Shown here: positions 21,515-23,926 of the stretch, one piece after another | Numbering within the stretch: the first letter of the stretch is position 1 | How the letters are laid out: each line of letters opens with the position of its first letter | Assembly (NCBI GenBank): GCA_945916025.1 | Contig: CAMEGD010000008.1 | Span: 1 to 23,926, forward strand | Origin: an uncultured Clostridia bacterium | GTDB lineage: Bacteria > Bacillota > Clostridia > Tissierellales > Peptoniphilaceae | Reading direction: 5' to 3' | Length of the DNA: 23,926 bases | Program-made: the position numbers and the translations under genes | The notes under the pieces: generated by a model | Seen by the model: only the letters and a program-made list of their open reading frames with translations | Told to the model about the DNA's origin: nothing | Database searches by the model: none

Positions 21515-22798
21515 ATGAATAATTCTTTTATAATTAAGGGAGACATTTGCTTTAGTAAAAGAGTGGACGAACTAGTTACAAAAGAAAATGGATATTTAAT
21601 ATGTAAAGATGGGGTTTCTATGGGGGTTTTTGATGAAATCCCATCTGAATATAAAGACTTTCAGGTTTATGACTATACTAACAAGTTAGTTATGCCAGGC
21701 CTAGTAGATTTACACGTTCACGCTCCCCAATATCACTATAGGGGACTAGGGATGGACTTGGAGTTACTTGATTGGTTACAAACATACACCTTTCCCCATG
21801 AAGCTAAGTATGTAAAGGAAGATTATGCAAGGGAGTCCTACAAGAGATTTGTAGATGGAATTAAGTATGGACCTAACACTAGATTTTCAATTTTTTCTAC
21901 CCTCCATGTACCTGCGACTATTATCCTAATGGATATGCTTGAAGAAAGTGGCTTAGTATCCTATATAGGTAAGGTAAATATGGATAGAAATGGTACTGAT
22001 GAGCTAGAAGAAACTGGTCCAGAAGTTAGTGCTAGAAAGACTAGGGAATGGTTAGAAGAAATTAAGGACAAATATAAAAATACTTACCCAATACTAACTC
22101 CTAGATTTATACCATCTTGTTCCAATACATTAATGAAGCTTCTCTCTGAAATTCAAGTAGAGTATGAATTACCAGTTCAATCTCACTTATCAGAAAATCA
22201 AGGAGAAATAGCTTGGGTTAAGGAACTTTGTCCTGACTCTTATTGTTATGGAGATGCCTATGAGCAGTTTCATATGTTGGGAAATAAAGACACAAAGACT
22301 ATTATGGCCCATTGTGTTTGGTCTGACGAAGGGGAACAAAAACTCCTTAAAGAAAGGGGAGTCTTTATTGCCCACTGTCCAAACTCAAATATGAATCTTT
22401 CATCGGGAATAGCTCCAATTAGAAAATACATTAGAGATGGCCAAAACATTGGTTTAGGATCCGATGTAGCAGGTGGAACCCACCTTTCTATTTTTAGAGC
22501 TATGAGTGATGCCATCCAAGTTTCTAAACTTAGGTGGAGACTTGTAGATGATGACCTAGAACCTTTAAAGGTTGAAGAAGCCTTTTATTTAGGCACTCTA
22601 GGTGGAGGAAAGTTCTTTGGAAAAGTTGGGTCCTTTGAAGAAGGATATGAATTTGACGCTATAGTTGTAGATGATGATTCTTATTCACCAACAAAGGATG
22701 AAGACTGGAACATAGCCCAAAGGCTAGAAAGGACAATCTACCTTTCAGAAAACTCAAATATCTTACACAAATTTGTAAGAGGAAAGAAAATATTTTAA
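21515..22798 (+). CDS. guaD: Guanine deaminase
   Basis: This amidohydrolase-superfamily enzyme hydrolyses guanine to xanthine and ammonia. The 427 residues are a normal length and carry the metal and catalytic motifs: PGLVDLHVHAPQY with His67 and His69, the QSHLSEN block with His224 and Glu227, AHCVW with His266, and GLGSDVAGG with Asp317. CPNSNMNL (288-295) is also family-typical. It is the second gene of the riboswitch-controlled purine operon, with an AGGTGAT site before ATG, and ends in a terminator. The xanthine it makes could be used for salvage or as nitrogen source; no xanthine-processing gene is in view. Confidence 0.95.
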   Translation: MNNSFIIKGDICFSKRVDELVTKENGYLICKDGVSMGVFDEIPSEYKDFQVYDYTNKLVMPGLVDLHVHAPQYHYRGLGMDLELLDWLQTYTFPHEAKYVKEDYARESYKRFVDGIKYGPNTRFSIFSTLHVPATIILMDMLEESGLVSYIGKVNMDRNGTDELEETGPEVSARKTREWLEEIKDKYKNTYPILTPRFIPSCSNTLMKLLSEIQVEYELPVQSHLSENQGEIAWVKELCPDSYCYGDAYEQFHMLGNKDTKTIMAHCVWSDEGEQKLLKERGVFIAHCPNSNMNLSSGIAPIRKYIRDGQNIGLGSDVAGGTHLSIFRAMSDAIQVSKLRWRLVDDDLEPLKVEEAFYLGTLGGGKFFGKVGSFEEGYEFDAIVVDDDSYSPTKDEDWNIAQRLERTIYLSENSNILHKFVRGKKIF

Positions 22799-22803
22799 TT
22801 TAT

Positions 22804-22834
22804 TCTCCCTGGACTAGGTCTGGGGAGATTTTTT
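22804..22834 (+). terminator. Terminator of the purine operon
   Basis: TCTCCC (22804-22809) pairs with GGGAGA (22823-22828), followed by TTTTTT. Confidence 0.8.
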
Positions 22835-22840
22835 GTCATT

Positions 22841-22864
22841 AAAAAGCCAGGGTTTTTACCTGGC
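22841..22864 (-). terminator. Terminator of larC
   Basis: On the minus strand GCCAGG-TAAAAAC-CCTGGC (22864 to 22846) is followed by TTTTT (22845-22841), 6 bases past the larC stop codon. It stands tail to tail with the guaD terminator. Confidence 0.88.
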
Positions 22865-22869
22865 AACTA

Positions 22870-23926
22870 TTAGTTCTTTAGTTTTCTTAGTATTTCCCTA
22901 ATGGAAATATCATTTTCCTTAGAAATCTTTTTTAAGTCTTCGAATTCAAATTTTTCTCTTGTAATCCCATATCCCTTTGATACTTTTTTTCTAATTAGTC
23001 CAAATTCACTATTAAGACTTTCTTCTGACCTTACAAGTTTATGTCTAGAGAGAGAAAATTCTTTTATCCCAATGGTAGTTGAGTGCTTAAATATTAGACT
23101 TAATATATTTTCCTTGTCTTTTTCATCGACAAGTACTGTTAACAAAAGACCTGGCCTATTTTTTTTCATAATAATTGGACTGGTATATAGGTCTAGAGCC
23201 TTATTTTCTAATAAAATTTCGTAGAGGAAGCCAATTTCTTCTCCAGTTATGTCATCCATATTAGCCTCAAGTTGGACAATTTTTTCTGAAGAATCCATAT
23301 TTCCCAAAATAGTCCTTACACAATTAGCAGCTTCAAAGTCTTTTTTGCCCATACCATAGCCTACTTTTTCCATTTGGATTTCTGGCATTTTTTCAAAGGA
23401 ATCTACAAAGTGTTTTAAAATTGCTGCTCCAGTAGGTGTACATAGTTCTCCCATAATACCATTTGAATATATTGGTACATTTTCTAAGATATTTAGTGTA
23501 GCAGGTGCAGGTACTGGCATAAGTCCATGGGCACATTTTACATGACCTTGTCCTACATTTATTGGGGAAGCAACTATCTTTTCAGGCTTTATCATATCCA
23601 TTAAGATGCAAGCTCCAACTATGTCCACAATGGCATCTAAAGTTCCTACTTCGTGGAAGTGTACTTCAGTCATAGGCTTGTTGTGGGCCTTAGACTCTCC
23701 CTTACCTAAGATTTCATAGATTGCCTTTGCATCAGCTTTTATATTATCCTTAAGATCTAAGGAATCAATTATTGAAAGAACATCTAAATAAGAATTATGG
23801 CTATGGTGGTCGTGAGTGTGTTCATGGTCATGGTTGTGGTCATGTTCATGTTCATGGTTGTGTTCATCTTCATGTTCATGGTTGTGTTCATCTTCATGTT
23901 CATGGTTGTGGTCGTGATGGTGATGG
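22870..23926 (-). CDS. larC: LarC nickel-insertion protein (N-terminus outside the window)
   Basis: LarC inserts nickel into the pincer cofactor (nickel pyridinium-3,5-bisthiocarboxylic acid mononucleotide) used by lactate racemase and related enzymes. About 351 codons are visible and the frame is open to the window edge. After a His-rich stretch come SYLDVLSIIDSLDLKDNIKA, HNKPMTEVHFHEVGTLDAIV (the EVHFHEVG block is a family hallmark), GLMPVPAPATLNIL, LCTPTGAAIL, and LEANMDDITGEEIGFL (the LEANMDD block starts the second domain). An ATG at 23673 is internal: the upstream frame carries conserved sequence. In Lactobacillus plantarum larC is expressed through a programmed frameshift; here both parts share one frame. 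Only some 50-70 N-terminal residues seem missing. No lar partner is visible. Confidence 0.93.
   Translation of the reverse strand, partial: HHHHDHNHEHEDEHNHEHEDEHNHEHEHDHNHDHEHTHDHHSHNSYLDVLSIIDSLDLKDNIKADAKAIYEILGKGESKAHNKPMTEVHFHEVGTLDAIVDIVGACILMDMIKPEKIVASPINVGQGHVKCAHGLMPVPAPATLNILENVPIYSNGIMGELCTPTGAAILKHFVDSFEKMPEIQMEKVGYGMGKKDFEAANCVRTILGNMDSSEKIVQLEANMDDITGEEIGFLYEILLENKALDLYTSPIIMKKNRPGLLLTVLVDEKDKENILSLIFKHSTTIGIKEFSLSRHKLVRSEESLNSEFGLIRKKVSKGYGITREKFEFEDLKKISKENDISIREILRKLKN
23833..23904 (-). repeat. 24-bp tandem repeats coding for the LarC His-rich segment
   Basis: Three 24-base units lie head to tail (23833-23856, 23857-23880, 23881-23904); the last two are identical and the first differs at a few positions. 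Each encodes an eight-residue unit of the type HEHEDEHN. Together with the flanks they give about 22 His in some 42 residues, a likely nickel-binding loop that varies in length by repeat slippage. Confidence 0.85.

Noticed and set aside
22870..23673. larC starting at the ATG at 23673
   Set aside because: The upstream frame is open to the edge and encodes conserved LarC sequence, so this ATG is internal.
23826..23926. Repeats at the right edge resembling a CRISPR array
   Set aside because: The 24-base units are contiguous with no spacers and encode a His/Glu-rich segment in frame with larC.

Overview
The window is AT-rich DNA with strong Shine-Dalgarno sites, many intrinsic terminators and gene families typical of anaerobic low-GC Firmicutes. 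The combination (asnS beside gatCAB, a cyanophycin synthetase, nucleobase permeases, an SLH-domain surface protein remnant, larC) fits the Tissierellia/Peptoniphilaceae, for example an Anaerococcus- or Peptoniphilus-like organism. That placement is an inference from gene content, not a database match.

Layout. (1) 1-1713 is a graveyard: a frameshifted, C-terminally truncated chloramphenicol acetyltransferase runs in frame into a broken SRPBCC-domain gene, followed by a broken DUF4298 gene. (2) 1733-3089 holds an intact exonuclease III gene, decayed palindromic repeats and, on the minus strand, an A-type iron-sulfur carrier. (3) 3268-3934 is a promoter plus the orphan tail of an SLH-domain protein. 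(4) 4079-5395 is a xanthine/urate-type NCS2 permease with its own promoter, a cre-like operator and a leader hairpin. (5) 5538-8165 is a full-length cyanophycin synthetase, followed by structured non-coding DNA and the relict C-terminal domain of a large-subunit catalase. (6) 8905-13329 is a tight asnS-gatC-gatA-gatB operon. (7) 13408-19637 carries tex, a half-size AI-2E-family membrane protein, an ABC-F ATPase whose second ATP site is degenerate, a class I glutamine amidotransferase-like hydrolase with a frameshift near its start, and a CorA transporter. (8) 19750-22798 is a purine salvage unit: promoter with an operator-like palindrome, guanine-type purine riboswitch, terminator, a second unassigned leader hairpin, an AzgA-type purine permease and guanine deaminase. 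(9) 22870-23926 (minus strand) is larC, cut by the window edge inside its histidine-rich segment.

How the genes work together. The purine theme occurs twice. The riboswitch-controlled permease and guanine deaminase would import guanine/hypoxanthine and convert guanine to xanthine. The separate NCS2 permease carries the QNxGxxxxT signature of xanthine/urate carriers. Both permease promoters carry a nearly identical GAAAACGTT-nACA box. The asnS-gatCAB operon couples Asn-tRNA charging with the transamidosome, which most likely makes Gln-tRNA here.

I found no CRISPR array, rRNA, tRNA or intact mobile element. I did not find a wholly new multi-gene system. The most unusual signals are the complex leader of the purine permease, the asymmetric ABC-F protein, the chimeric pseudogene at the left end and the structured element behind cphA.
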